This document shows positions 16,873-24,818 of a stretch of 33,518 nucleotides of DNA, piece by piece. Origin of the DNA: an uncultured Ectothiorhodospiraceae bacterium (GTDB taxonomy: Bacteria > Pseudomonadota > Gammaproteobacteria > CAMYNG01). The notes under the pieces are model-generated. The model did not search any database and was not told where the DNA came from. It was given only the letters and a program-made list of their open reading frames with translations. The position numbers and the translations under genes are program-made. Position 1 is the first letter of the stretch. Each line of letters begins with the position of its first letter. The stretch covers positions 1 through 33,518 of the forward strand of contig CAMYNG010000023.1 of assembly GCA_947259765.1 (NCBI GenBank), written 5' to 3'.

Positions 16873-17028
16873 TCAGTCTCCACCGTAAAGATCCTGAAAT
16901 TCCTCTTCGGTCATCGGCGCGGGTTCGCATCCGTCCTTCTCAGCAACCGCCTGCCCAGCATAGAAAAGACCAATTAAGAGTGTTACTACCAACAATGATG
17001 TTAAATAAAGATGTTTTTCGTAATTGAT
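16873..17028 (-). pseudogene. Possible small secreted protein lacking a standard start codon
   Basis: Reading leftwards from 17028, an open frame of 51 codons looks like an exported micro-protein: a short basic start (YEKHLYL), a hydrophobic core (LLVVTLLIGLFYA), a signal-peptidase-like end (GQAVA), then a 20-odd-residue acidic mature part with one Cys, ending EEEFQDLYGGD. A good GAGGA Shine-Dalgarno lies at 17029-17033, yet no ATG or GTG follows in frame before the hydrophobic core; the first possible start is a TTG at 16993-16995. It may start at a rare codon, or be a recently inactivated gene. The hairpin at 16830-16856 lies just after its stop. I know of no homolog. Speculative. Confidence 0.3.
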
Positions 17029-17234
17029 TCCTCTGTAATTTTTCCGTTATGCTCAAACTCCAGTGGCCTTACAACTAAGAGCTGTAGCGGCAAACAATCT
17101 TTTCATCAAATTTTTTTATTTGTGCAATGCGTAGCCATGCTAAATGCTTTTTACGGATCCTGGTTTCTACGCAATTGTCCCAAGTTCGTTTAACCTCGAA
17201 ATCCGAGCTGCAAGCTCATATGGCAAATATTTAG

Positions 17235-17789
17235 ATGTCTGATATACCAGATCACAAAGAGCAAATTCGTTTATCACATGCAGTATTGATTCATCAGGTT
17301 GTCAGGGCGAGTCAAAATATCGAAGCAAGAAGTGAGCTTGAGCCGATGCTCGATCTTGCGCTCAACAACGGTTGGATAGAACTGGTTTCCGTGCTTCGTG
17401 AAATAGTCGCCGGACGGCGCGATGTCGGCCTGTTAAAAAACCTGGATGATGAAGATCACGTCATTGCAGAAGCTGTACTCGACGGACTACAAAATCCAGA
17501 AAGCCTGCCTGCACTGAATCATCAAGCCGATGCCCAGATGGCCGCACCAGGCCTGGCCGGAATGATAGATGCGGCATCACGGGGAGACACCACCGCACTC
17601 CAGGCTGTGGCACAAATGGCCGAGCAGATGACACGTGTGGGCGGAGATCTCGGTCGCTTGGGAGGTATCATGCGCAGACTGGTCAACGGCGAACGCGATC
17701 CCGAACACTTATGTAAGGGAATGAACCACGACGGTAAACAATTGGTGAGCAGCTTACTGCATGAGTTGGGTAGGCTTAGCCAGCACTGA
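17235..17789 (+). CDS. Conserved-looking hypothetical helical protein with internal duplication
   Basis: A 184-residue, probably cytosolic all-helical protein with no signal peptide and no family I recognise. Two related modules are visible: residues about 51-85 (VSVLREIVAGRRD, then LL, then a helix ending VLDGL) and about 142-178 (GGIMRRLVNGERD, then HL, then a helix ending LLHEL). The shared core is a helix ending in R-x-x-V-x-G-x-R-D, a short link and a second Leu-rich helix. The two copies are joined by an Ala/Met-rich amphipathic segment. The duplicated helix pair suggests a solenoid or a protein-binding bundle. The ATG at 17235 has no good Shine-Dalgarno sequence. The gene stands alone and converges on the DUF62 gene. 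Confidence 0.75.
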   Translation: MSDIPDHKEQIRLSHAVLIHQVVRASQNIEARSELEPMLDLALNNGWIELVSVLREIVAGRRDVGLLKNLDDEDHVIAEAVLDGLQNPESLPALNHQADAQMAAPGLAGMIDAASRGDTTALQAVAQMAEQMTRVGGDLGRLGGIMRRLVNGERDPEHLCKGMNHDGKQLVSSLLHELGRLSQH

Positions 17790-17807
17790 ATCGCTTTTTA
17801 AGTAAGA

Positions 17808-17823
17808 TTCGGTATATACCGAA
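17808..17823. terminator. Palindromic hairpin between convergent genes
   Basis: TTCGGTATATACCGAA is a perfect 16-bp palindrome placed 18 bases after the stop of the hypothetical gene at 17789, with TTTTT four bases further on (after CCGA). As RNA it forms a six-pair stem with an ATAT loop and could act as a modest bidirectional terminator for the convergent pair. As DNA it could equally be an operator. Confidence 0.45.
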
Positions 17824-17876
17824 CCGATTTTTCGCTGTCGCAAATGAATTATTAGTTGATGCCACAGCTTCTCGTA

Positions 17877-18605
17877 CTAGCGAAGTCGCAATTTGTCACC
17901 AACTGCCAGGTCCAGGCATGCAGCCGCCCTGTCTTCGTTAACCGCAATTTCAACCAGACCGCTGGAATTGGCATACCAAAAGGCCTGACCACGAGCCACC
18001 GCCGAAAACGTGGGCGCAAACGCCAATAACTTACCCGATAGCTCAATTTTCACCGATTCATCAAATGAGCCAGCGCGCAGGCCCGTGATGGCGTTTCCAA
18101 AGTGATCGATATAAATGATTTCCGGCAGTTCGTCGGGCCAGTCGCTATGCTCCGGAGGTGGCGTGGAACTAATGCCGGCCCACGAAAATCCTACTGAGGC
18201 AAGCTTTGCCGCAACCGGCGCAAACAAATCACGTCCATGAAATGAATTTGACATATGTTCGGGACGCCAGATGATTTCCCACCATTCACTGGTGGCCGCA
18301 TTCCGTGCAACGAGGTCGAATAATCCATTATCGGGTCCTACATAACAACGTCCGTCGGCTTGTAAAACGACGGGGCGTCGGCCCGCGTCACCCACGCCCG
18401 GGTCCACAACACCAACAATAAATGCGTCGGCAGGCAAACGACCGGTTAAAGAATCTAACAAATAGGCCGCGGCTTTCGGGTTACAGCGTGGGGCATCCTG
18501 CATTAATTCAATCACTGGAATATTTGGTGCATCCTCAGCTAGGACTATCTTCATCTCTCCGACATACGGCCCTTGATAGCCAAAATCTGTAAATAATATA
18601 AACAT
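17877..18605 (-). CDS. SAM hydroxide adenosyltransferase (DUF62 family)
   Basis: A 242-residue member of the DUF62 / fluorinase-like superfamily, which uses water (hydroxide) to split S-adenosylmethionine into adenosine and methionine. Family blocks are all present: the N-terminal FTDFGYQGPYVGEMK, the VVDPGVGDAGRRP core, the YVGPDNGLF strand-turn, the NSFHGRDLFAPVAA segment carrying the conserved Arg-Asp-His set, and YIDHFGNAIT opening the C-terminal barrel. The fluorinase and chlorinase insertion loop is not evident, so the hydrolytic form is more likely. I start at the ATG at 18605 because the family begins M-x-x-L-x-TDFG. A frame from 18650 adds 15 residues, and neither start has a clear Shine-Dalgarno. 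It is monocistronic and convergent with the hypothetical gene. Confidence 0.9.
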   Translation of the reverse strand: MFILFTDFGYQGPYVGEMKIVLAEDAPNIPVIELMQDAPRCNPKAAAYLLDSLTGRLPADAFIVGVVDPGVGDAGRRPVVLQADGRCYVGPDNGLFDLVARNAATSEWWEIIWRPEHMSNSFHGRDLFAPVAAKLASVGFSWAGISSTPPPEHSDWPDELPEIIYIDHFGNAITGLRAGSFDESVKIELSGKLLAFAPTFSAVARGQAFWYANSSGLVEIAVNEDRAAACLDLAVGDKLRLR

Positions 18606-18862
18606 ATAATAATCCGCTAATTTAATGTTGCCAATACACGCACTATTCAATTAATCCGTTTATCCGGACACCATCTGGCATGAAAAGTATATTGTGTGTA
18701 TTGTTTAAAGTGACATGTTATCGGTTTATGTATGAGGTTCACTCGGCGAATCGTCGGTACTTTATCTTCATCAAAGGAAACGACCGTCCAGTCGCATTGC
18801 TCGCATAGTGCCTGGAATATAACGACATCGTGAACGCATAATACTGTAAAGCAATTTTAAAT

Positions 18863-19366
18863 ATGCAGACCGAGAAATTGAAGATTCTGCAGGACATGCC
18901 CATCTTTGGCGGTGTACGGGATCATGTACTGGATTTTCTGGTCAGCAAGGCACAGACCACATCAGTACCCAAGGGCAGTTTTTTCTTCCGCGAGGGCGAT
19001 CAAGCCGATGCAATTTACATTCTGGAAAAAGGCAAAGTGATTATCGTTAAAAACTGGCAGGGTTGTGCCTATGAACTGGGCAGCCTGACGGATGGTGACT
19101 GTTTCGGAGAAATGGCCTTGATTGATATGAGCTCGCGTAGTGCGTCAGTTAAGGCGGTGGAAAATTCACAAAGCATGAAACTGACAGCCGATCATTTATA
19201 TGAACTTTACAAAGCCGATTTAAGCCAATTTGCAATTATCCAAATGAACATTGCCCGGGAAATTAGCCGCCGATTGCGTGAGGCCGACCAGCGGCTCTTT
19301 TTAACCAAGGTAGCACAGCAATCTAATGATCAGGAAACCACTTATTACACGTTTAGGTCGGGTTGA
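18863..19366 (+). CDS. Stand-alone cyclic-nucleotide-binding domain protein
   Basis: A 167-residue Crp-type cyclic-nucleotide-binding domain protein. The beta-roll begins near residue 10 (LQDMPIFGGV). The phosphate-binding cassette reads FGEMALIDMSSRSASV: the Glu for ribose and the Arg-Ser for phosphate are kept, so real cAMP or cGMP binding is plausible. After the cassette there is only one helix pair (ISRRLREADQRLFL) and a short polar tail. The DNA-binding helix-turn-helix of Crp/Fnr is missing, so it must act by protein contact or as a regulatory subunit. No signal peptide is visible. The gene is monocistronic and converges on rplQ across a strong bidirectional terminator. Its ligand and partner are unknown. 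Confidence 0.9.
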   Translation: MQTEKLKILQDMPIFGGVRDHVLDFLVSKAQTTSVPKGSFFFREGDQADAIYILEKGKVIIVKNWQGCAYELGSLTDGDCFGEMALIDMSSRSASVKAVENSQSMKLTADHLYELYKADLSQFAIIQMNIAREISRRLREADQRLFLTKVAQQSNDQETTYYTFRSG

Positions 19367-19549
19367 TTTCGGTTTCCAAGAACGATTCCCACTAATCGCT
19401 GAGAACGAATACGTAAAGTCCAACGTTTGGATCTACTTTAGAAATTTTCCAGACGGCAGCACATTTAACTGCAAGTGAAAATTGGAGTAACCTTATTCTC
19501 TAACTTCAGGGACCGCAAAAAAGTTTAAAATTAGGTCTCAGTATTGTGT

Positions 19550-19582
19550 AAAAAAAAACCGGGCATTGCCCGGTTTTTTTTT
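19550..19582. terminator. Bidirectional intrinsic terminator at the end of the ribosomal supercluster
   Basis: CCGGGC (19559-19564) pairs with GCCCGG (19568-19573) around an ATT loop. The stem is flanked by nine A on the left and nine T on the right, so it ends in a U-run on both strands. It therefore terminates rplQ transcripts going left and the cyclic-nucleotide-binding gene going right. Confidence 0.93.
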
Positions 19583-19597
19583 GTAAATCGTCCGAGT

Positions 19598-19993
19598 TCA
19601 GGATTCAGCAGCCTCTGCTTTTGCTTCCGTCTCCATGGGCCTATCCACCAATTCTACATAGGCCATGGTAGCTTTATCTCCAGCACGTAAACCACACTTA
19701 AGAATTCGCAGGTATCCACCTGGTCGCTTCTCGTAGCGCGGCCCAAGCTCGTTAAAAAGTTTACTGACAAGTGCGCGATCACGTAGACGCGCAAACGCCA
19801 GCCGTCGATTAGCTACACTGTCGTTTTTTGCCAGCGTAATTAAAGGCTCCGCAACACGGCGAAGTTCCTTGGCTTTTGGCAAGGTAGTCTTGATCAATTC
19901 GTGTCGCAACAAAGAACTGGCCATGTTACGAAACATCGCTTTACGGTGACTGCTGTTTCTATTCAGTTGACGTCCGCTCTTACGGTGACGCAT
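19598..19993 (-). CDS. rplQ: 50S ribosomal protein bL17
   Basis: bL17, a large-subunit protein near the exit side of the ribosome and last gene of the alpha operon. The 131-residue protein opens [20 protein letters not shown] and carries the conserved [21 protein letters not shown] and [16 protein letters not shown] segments. The C-terminus has a short Glu/Ala-rich acidic tail beyond the family core. It follows rpoA after 42 bases and ends 15 bases before the bidirectional terminator. Confidence 0.99.
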   Translation of the reverse strand: MRHRKSGRQLNRNSSHRKAMFRNMASSLLRHELIKTTLPKAKELRRVAEPLITLAKNDSVANRRLAFARLRDRALVSKLFNELGPRYEKRPGGYLRILKCGLRAGDKATMAYVELVDRPMETEAKAEAAES

Positions 19994-20035
19994 GGTTCTT
20001 TACCCTAAGTAATACTGGCCAATTAAATCGAGGCG

Positions 20036-21049
20036 TTACAAAACGCCCGTGATTCTCTCTTCTTTCTTCTCTTTCAGGCTGGCGGGCGGCCAATTTTCCA
20101 GTCTCATTCCCAGAGACAGACCACGTGATGCAAGCACGTCTTTGATTTCTGTCAGTGATTTCTTGCCCAGGTTCGGTGTTTTGAGCAATTCAACTTCAGT
20201 ACGCTGAATAAGATCCCCGATATAGTAGATTTGCTCGGCCTTCAGGCAATTGGCAGACCGAACTGTCAATTCCAAATCATCAACAGGACGCAATAGAATC
20301 GGATCAATTTCTGGCTCTTCTGCCTCCGGTTCGACTTCCTGTTTGCCCTTGAGATCGACAAAAGCGGCCAGCTGATCCTGAAGAATTGTTGCAGCATTTC
20401 GGATTGCAACTTCAGGGTCGATAGTACCGTTTGTTTCCAACTCAATGATCAACTTATCCAAATCAGTGCGTTGCTCAACACGAGCGCTGTCAACCACGTA
20501 AGCCACGCGTGCAATGGGGCTGAAACTTGCGTCCAGCAACAATCGTCCAATCGGTCTGTCGTCATCGTCTTCCGCGCCCCGTACCGTTGCCGGCTGGTAG
20601 CCCATGCCACGACGTACCTTCAAAGTCATATTCAGCTCGCCCGACTTAGTCAAATGGGCAAGGACATGATCGGGATTTACTATCTCTACATCATGGTCCA
20701 GGCTTATATCCGCAGCGGTAACAATCCCCGGTCCCTTTTTATTCAGGGTAAGGATGGCTTCGTCGCGATTGGTCATGCGCATGGCCAAACCCTTAAGATT
20801 GAGCATGATGTCGACGACGTCTTCCTGTGCGCCTTCCACAGAAGTGTACTCGTGTAACACTCCCTCAATTTCAACTTCGGTAACGGCACAGCCCGCCATG
20901 GACGACAACAAGATACGGCGCAGTGCGTTACCCAACGTGTGACCAAAACCTCGTTCCAGCGGTTCCAGTACAACGCGCGCTTGTACGTCGCTGAGTTGCT
21001 GCACGTCCACAATTCGTGGCTTCAGAAAATCGGTTACAGAGCCCTGCAT
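20036..21049 (-). CDS. rpoA: RNA polymerase subunit alpha
   Basis: Alpha subunit (337 residues): its N-terminal domain (about 1-235) dimerises and nucleates beta/beta' assembly, and its C-terminal domain binds UP elements and activators. The start [12 protein letters not shown] is typical, as is the [20 protein letters not shown] dimer interface. In the C-terminal domain the DNA-contact block [11 protein letters not shown] and the [17 protein letters not shown] helix-hairpin-helix match E. coli almost residue for residue. The linker holds an extra acidic run ([11 protein letters not shown]). I start at 21049, with a GGCGAGG sequence just upstream; a frame from 21094 adds 15 non-family residues. 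It lies between rpsD and rplQ as in other gammaproteobacteria. Confidence 0.99.
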   Translation of the reverse strand: MQGSVTDFLKPRIVDVQQLSDVQARVVLEPLERGFGHTLGNALRRILLSSMAGCAVTEVEIEGVLHEYTSVEGAQEDVVDIMLNLKGLAMRMTNRDEAILTLNKKGPGIVTAADISLDHDVEIVNPDHVLAHLTKSGELNMTLKVRRGMGYQPATVRGAEDDDDRPIGRLLLDASFSPIARVAYVVDSARVEQRTDLDKLIIELETNGTIDPEVAIRNAATILQDQLAAFVDLKGKQEVEPEAEEPEIDPILLRPVDDLELTVRSANCLKAEQIYYIGDLIQRTEVELLKTPNLGKKSLTEIKDVLASRGLSLGMRLENWPPASLKEKKEERITGVL

Positions 21050-21129
21050 GTAATGCCTCGCCTTTATTTCCCTGAGTGAACAGTCAGTTCGCAAAAATTA
21101 AACGGTGCCGCCGAGCGGTTTACTACCCG

Positions 21130-21756
21130 TTACTTGGAGTACAACTCGACAACCAGATGTTCATTAATATCCGCTGGTAACTCGGAACGTTCTGGCAAGG
21201 CTTTGTAAGTGCCTTCAAACTTGCCTGAATCAACGTCGACCCAATCCGGTACACCACGTTGTTGAGCAAGATCTGCAGCCGCCTTGGTGCGTAAATGGTT
21301 TCTTGCTGTTTCAGAAACGGCAATCACATCACCCGGCTTAACCTGCGCGGATGGAATATTGATTCTCTGGCCGTTTAGAGTGATAGCATGGTGTCGTACA
21401 AGCTGGCGTGCTTCCGATCTGGAAGATCCGAAACCCATGCGGTAAACAACATTATCCAGCCGGGACTCCAGCAACTGTAGCAAGTTCTCGCCGGTCGAAC
21501 CCTTTCTTTTGTCCGCTTCCTTGTAATAAAGACGGAACTGTTTTTCCAGCACACCGTAGATACGGCGCAACTTCTGCTTCTCACGCAACTGTGTCGCGTA
21601 GTCTGACAACCGTGTGCGTCGTTGGCCATGCTGTCCGGGTGGGAAAGCACGGGTCTCAATCGGGCACTTGGCGGAAAAACACTTTTCCCCTTTGAGAAAC
21701 AGCTTCTCACCCTCACGGCGACACTGACGACATTTAGGACCGATATACCTGGCCAA
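21130..21756 (-). CDS. rpsD: 30S ribosomal protein uS4, zinc-binding (C+) form
   Basis: uS4 nucleates 30S body assembly and, in E. coli, represses the alpha operon by binding its leader. The 208-residue protein has the S4 RNA-binding domain around residues 95-160 ([23 protein letters not shown]). Unlike E. coli S4, the N-terminus carries four cysteines, C9-x2-C12-x13-C26-x4-C31, the arrangement that binds zinc in Thermus S4. So this is the C+ form. The APPGQHG-like block ([18 protein letters not shown]) and the C-terminal VELYSK end are normal. The intergenic gap to rpoA is about 80 bases, the largest within the alpha operon. Confidence 0.99.
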   Translation of the reverse strand: MARYIGPKCRQCRREGEKLFLKGEKCFSAKCPIETRAFPPGQHGQRRTRLSDYATQLREKQKLRRIYGVLEKQFRLYYKEADKRKGSTGENLLQLLESRLDNVVYRMGFGSSRSEARQLVRHHAITLNGQRINIPSAQVKPGDVIAVSETARNHLRTKAAADLAQQRGVPDWVDVDSGKFEGTYKALPERSELPADINEHLVVELYSK

Positions 21757-21777
21757 TGGAGTTCTCCTGCTTAGCGC

Positions 21778-22170
21778 TTAAACGCGACGTTTCTTGGGTG
21801 GCCGACAACCGTTATGCGGAATCGGGGTCACATCGGTGATGCTGGTAATCTTGAATCCCTGCGAATTCAGTGAGCGCACGGCGGATTCACGCCCCGGTCC
21901 CGGGCCTTTCACACAAACTTCCAGGTTTTTCATTCCGTATTCCTGGGCCGTAGTACCCACACGCTCCGCGGCTACCTGAGCAGCAAACGGCGTGCTTTTG
22001 CGTGAGCCACGGAAGCCGGAGCCACCCGCTGTTGCCCAACACAAGGTATTACCCTGACGGTCAGTAATCGTCACGATTGTGTTATTAAAAGACGCATGTA
22101 TATGCGCAATGCCGTCGGCGACATTACGTTTTACTTTCTTGCGCGTGCGGGTTCCCGTTTTCGTTGCCAT
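21778..22170 (-). CDS. rpsK: 30S ribosomal protein uS11
   Basis: uS11 lies on the 30S platform beside the mRNA exit and contacts the E-site Shine-Dalgarno helix. The 130-residue protein has the basic N-terminus and the conserved [19 protein letters not shown] block. [18 protein letters not shown] appears here with an Ala-Gly start, then the [17 protein letters not shown] segment. It ends [13 protein letters not shown]-like (here [14 protein letters not shown]), as is standard. It sits between rpsM (29-base gap) and rpsD (21-base gap). Confidence 0.99.
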   Translation of the reverse strand: MATKTGTRTRKKVKRNVADGIAHIHASFNNTIVTITDRQGNTLCWATAGGSGFRGSRKSTPFAAQVAAERVGTTAQEYGMKNLEVCVKGPGPGRESAVRSLNSQGFKITSITDVTPIPHNGCRPPKKRRV

Positions 22171-22199
22171 GCTTGCTCAATTAAACCTGTGTTGGTGCA

Positions 22200-22556
22200 C
22201 TATTTCTTGATCAGCTTACGCGGACCTTTTCGTGTCCGAGCGTTAGTTCGGGTGCGTTGGCCGCGCAATGGTAAGCCACGACGATGACGCATTCCCCGGT
22301 AACATCCCAGATCCATAAGCCGCTTGATATTCATGGAAACCTCGCGCCGAAGATCACCTTCGACAGGGATTTTCCCAATCTCGGAGCGCAATGCTTCCAA
22401 CTCCGTTTCTGCAAGGTCTTTGACCTTAGCATCGGTTTTGATACCCGCCGCGACACAAATCTCGCGTGCGCGTGACGGACCGATACCGTAGATTGACGTC
22501 AACGCCACTACCGTATGCTTGTTAACCGGAATATTAATACCAGCAATTCGGGCCAT
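22200..22556 (-). CDS. rpsM: 30S ribosomal protein uS13
   Basis: uS13 sits in the 30S head, forms bridges to the 50S and touches the P-site tRNA through its basic tail. The 118-residue protein begins [20 protein letters not shown], contains the helix-two-turn-helix [11 protein letters not shown], and ends in the tRNA-contacting [17 protein letters not shown] tail. As first gene of the alpha operon it is preceded by a candidate promoter and, upstream of that, a terminator-like hairpin. Confidence 0.99.
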   Translation of the reverse strand: MARIAGINIPVNKHTVVALTSIYGIGPSRAREICVAAGIKTDAKVKDLAETELEALRSEIGKIPVEGDLRREVSMNIKRLMDLGCYRGMRHRRGLPLRGQRTRTNARTRKGPRKLIKK

Positions 22557-22611
22557 TTCGGCACTCCCTAAACCACGTTTAACTCGTCAGCGCGCCCGGA
22601 CGAAACGCGCT

Positions 22612-22640
22612 ATGGTACCCATAACGGGCTAATTCTTCAA
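22612..22640 (-). promoter_or_regulatory. Candidate sigma-70 promoter of the alpha operon
   Basis: On the minus strand TTGAAG (22635-22640) and TACCAT (22612-22617) are spaced by exactly 17 bases. Each matches four of six consensus positions. Transcription would begin near 22605 and give a roughly 50-base leader before rpsM, where E. coli has its S4-regulated leader. This assignment is by inspection only. Confidence 0.45.
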
Positions 22641-22641
22641 C

Positions 22642-22686
22642 AAAAAGGGACCCTTCTTCAGCGCTTCGGAACGCCCGGCCGGGTCC
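22642..22686 (-). terminator. Terminator-like hairpin at the spc/alpha operon boundary
   Basis: On the minus-strand RNA, GGACCC (22681-22686) pairs with GGGTCC (22648-22653), with a small inner GCG/CGC stem in the 27-base loop. A C and then five U follow (22642-22646). It lies 10 bases after the rpmJ stop. It probably ends or attenuates the spc operon before the alpha promoter. Confidence 0.6.
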
Positions 22687-22695
22687 GTGTGAATC

Positions 22696-22809
22696 CTATC
22701 CCTGGCGCTGCTTGTGCCGCGGGTCCTTGCACACTACCCGTACGCTGCCATTGCGGCGGATAATTTTGCAGTTTCGGCAAATTTTCTTGACTGATGCACG
22801 AACTTTCAT
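22696..22809 (-). CDS. rpmJ: 50S ribosomal protein bL36
   Basis: A 37-residue protein, the smallest ribosomal protein, which binds 23S rRNA near the 5S region. The sequence starts [19 protein letters not shown] and ends [11 protein letters not shown]. Cys11, Cys14, Cys27 and His32 form the zinc ribbon, so this is the zinc-dependent C+ paralog type. It follows secY by 34 bases, its usual place as last gene of the spc operon, and is followed by a terminator-like hairpin. Confidence 0.97.
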   Translation of the reverse strand: MKVRASVKKICRNCKIIRRNGSVRVVCKDPRHKQRQG

Positions 22810-22843
22810 GACTACGTCTCCAAATTCAAAATATCTTCGTCGC

Positions 22844-24187
22844 CTAACGCAACAAGCCGCCACCGCCACCCTTTAGGTTGGCTTTTTTCATCAGGCCTTC
22901 GTACTGGTGCGACATCAAGTGGGCCTGAACTTGGGCGATAAAATCCATAACCACTACCACAATAATCAAAAGCGATGTCCCACCGAAATAAAACGGCACG
23001 CTCCAGTACAAAATCATAAACTCCGGCAGTAAGCTAACGGAGGTGATATACAGAGCACCCACCATGGTCAGTCGACCCAGTATCGTGTCGATATAGCGAG
23101 CTGTCTGTTCTCCCGGGCGAATCCCCGGAATAAACGCTCCGGATCGCTTCAGGTTATCTGCCGTTTCCCGCGGGTTGAACATCAACGCCGTATAGAAAAA
23201 ACAGAAGAAAATAATCGCCGCTGCGTAAAGCAGTACGTAAACCGGCTGACCGGGCGAAAGTGCCGTAGCAACATCCTGCAACCAACCAAGATTGCCTTCC
23301 GAATCCGAACCAAACCAGCCCATGATCGTCGCCGGAAACAAGATGATGCTGGACGCGAAAATCGGCGGTATCACACCGGCCATATTCACCTTTAACGGTA
23401 GATGGCTTGACTGCGCTGCGTACATTTTGCGCCCCTGCTGCCGCTTGGCGTAATTAACCGTAATACGCCGCTGTCCACGTTCCATGAACACCACAAACCC
23501 GATGACCGCCAGAACCAGTAGCAAAAGCACTAGGATAAAACCAGAGCCTATTTCACCAGTGCGAGCCTGTTCGAGAGTACTACCGATTGCGGTCGGCAGC
23601 CCCGCCACGATACCGGCGAAAATAATAAGAGAAATACCGTTGCCGATACCCCGCTCTGTTACCTGTTCACCGAGCCACATGAGGAACATAGTTCCAGTCA
23701 TGAGGGTCACCACCGTGGTGAAATAAAATGTATAGGTGTCGATCAACACCAACCCGGGCTGTCGCGCCAATGCCACGGCAACACCCAGTCCTTGAAAAGC
23801 GGCCAGAGCCAGTGTCGCAATTCGGGTATATTGCGTAATTTTTCGCCGCCCGGCAGCGCCTTCCTTATTTAGCTGCTCCAGCTTTGGATGTACTTTGGTC
23901 AGCAGTTGCATAATGATGGACGCCGAGATGTATGGCATCACGCCCAATGCAAATACCGACATGCGCTCCAGTGCGCCCCCGGTAAAGATCCCGAACAGAT
24001 CCAGGATGGTACCTTGCTGCTGTTCGAACAACCGCGCCAATGAATCCGGATCAATTCCCGGTACTGGAATAAACGTACCGATGCGAAAAACCAGCAAGGC
24101 TCCCAACACAAAGAATAAACGTTGCCGCAGCTCGGTAAACCGGCCTGCCGCCATCGCGCCAGCCAGAGCTGACTTAGAGGTGGCCAC
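22844..24187 (-). CDS. secY: Preprotein translocase subunit SecY
   Basis: SecY, the channel-forming subunit of the SecYEG translocon in the inner membrane. Its 447 residues show ten hydrophobic segments. Family blocks include the first helix with [13 protein letters not shown], the plug-region [25 protein letters not shown] (with the usual Gly/Ser pattern), the cytosolic loop [15 protein letters not shown], and the late loop [23 protein letters not shown] that contacts SecA and the ribosome. The start is a GTG immediately after the rplO stop, with no gap, suggesting translational coupling; an ATG 33 bases in (24154) is the alternative. The last residues, [10 protein letters not shown], are a Gly-rich cytosolic tail. 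Confidence 0.99.
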   Translation of the reverse strand: MATSKSALAGAMAAGRFTELRQRLFFVLGALLVFRIGTFIPVPGIDPDSLARLFEQQQGTILDLFGIFTGGALERMSVFALGVMPYISASIIMQLLTKVHPKLEQLNKEGAAGRRKITQYTRIATLALAAFQGLGVAVALARQPGLVLIDTYTFYFTTVVTLMTGTMFLMWLGEQVTERGIGNGISLIIFAGIVAGLPTAIGSTLEQARTGEIGSGFILVLLLLVLAVIGFVVFMERGQRRITVNYAKRQQGRKMYAAQSSHLPLKVNMAGVIPPIFASSIILFPATIMGWFGSDSEGNLGWLQDVATALSPGQPVYVLLYAAAIIFFCFFYTALMFNPRETADNLKRSGAFIPGIRPGEQTARYIDTILGRLTMVGALYITSVSLLPEFMILYWSVPFYFGGTSLLIIVVVVMDFIAQVQAHLMSHQYEGLMKKANLKGGGGGLLR

Positions 24188-24622
24188 TTAGTCTTCTACC
24201 TTGCCACCGGCAGCTTCAACGGCCGCCCGCGCACCCTTGGTCAGACGTAAACCTCGCACGGTCACCGCCTTTTTCAATTCACCCGACAGCATCACCTTGA
24301 CGTACTTAATGTTCTGGCTAACTACGTTGGCTGCCTTCAACGCTGCCAAGTCGGCGAGATCGCCTTCAACCTTGTTAAGTTCGTGCAAACGCACTTCGGC
24401 GCTGACCAAACTGAGGCGTGAAACAAAGCCGACCTTAGGCAAGCGGCGTTGTAGCGGCATCTGGCCGCCCTCAAAGCCCACCTTGTGAAATCCGCCGGAA
24501 CGAGACTTTTGCCCCTTATGGCCTCGACCTGCTGTTTTACCCAGCCCGGAGCCGATACCCCGACCGCGTCTTTTAGCGTCGGCTTTGGAGCCCACACCCG
24601 GTTTCAGTGTATTCAATCGCAT
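24188..24622 (-). CDS. rplO: 50S ribosomal protein uL15
   Basis: uL15 binds several 23S domains and is a late-assembly hub of the 50S. The 144-residue protein starts [20 protein letters not shown], followed by the Gly-rich extension [20 protein letters not shown] that threads into rRNA, and a normal C-terminal globular part. I chose the ATG at 24622: GAGGAG eight bases upstream lies inside the last codons of rpmD, so the two genes are coupled. Confidence 0.98.
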   Translation of the reverse strand: MRLNTLKPGVGSKADAKRRGRGIGSGLGKTAGRGHKGQKSRSGGFHKVGFEGGQMPLQRRLPKVGFVSRLSLVSAEVRLHELNKVEGDLADLAALKAANVVSQNIKYVKVMLSGELKKAVTVRGLRLTKGARAAVEAAGGKVED

Positions 24623-24624
24623 GA

Positions 24625-24813
24625 TCAATTCTCCTCAACCTTAAGCATATAGGCGACTTTATTGATCATGCCGCGGTTTTCCGGTGTATCGATAACGTCT
24701 ACAGTATGATGCATTCGACGCAAGCCCAAACCACCGACGCATGCCCTGTGTGACGCCAATCGGCCATTGGTGCTTCGCACCAAGGTCACCTTGATTGTTT
24801 TTTGCTCAGCCAT
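24625..24813 (-). CDS. rpmD: 50S ribosomal protein uL30
   Basis: uL30, a small (62-residue) large-subunit protein. The sequence reads [20 protein letters not shown] followed by [28 protein letters not shown], which is the complete family core. It lies five bases after rpsE, and its 3' end contains the ribosome binding site of rplO. Confidence 0.98.
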   Translation of the reverse strand: MAEQKTIKVTLVRSTNGRLASHRACVGGLGLRRMHHTVDVIDTPENRGMINKVAYMLKVEEN

Positions 24814-24818
24814 GACAC

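Larger units (their letters stand above)
16801..17234. other. Intergenic region with a hairpin and a possible cryptic small ORF
   Basis: No standard gene with start, ribosome binding site and stop. Two elements are listed separately: a perfect 10-bp-stem hairpin (16830-16856) and a minus-strand frame (16873-17028) that reads like a small secreted protein but lacks a normal start codon. The remainder (17030-17234) is T-rich on the plus strand with no recognisable coding content. Confidence 0.5.

Noticed and set aside
17011-17193. 60-codon plus-strand frame before the hypothetical gene
   Set aside because: T-rich DNA giving Phe/Ser/Cys-rich peptide without a ribosome binding site.
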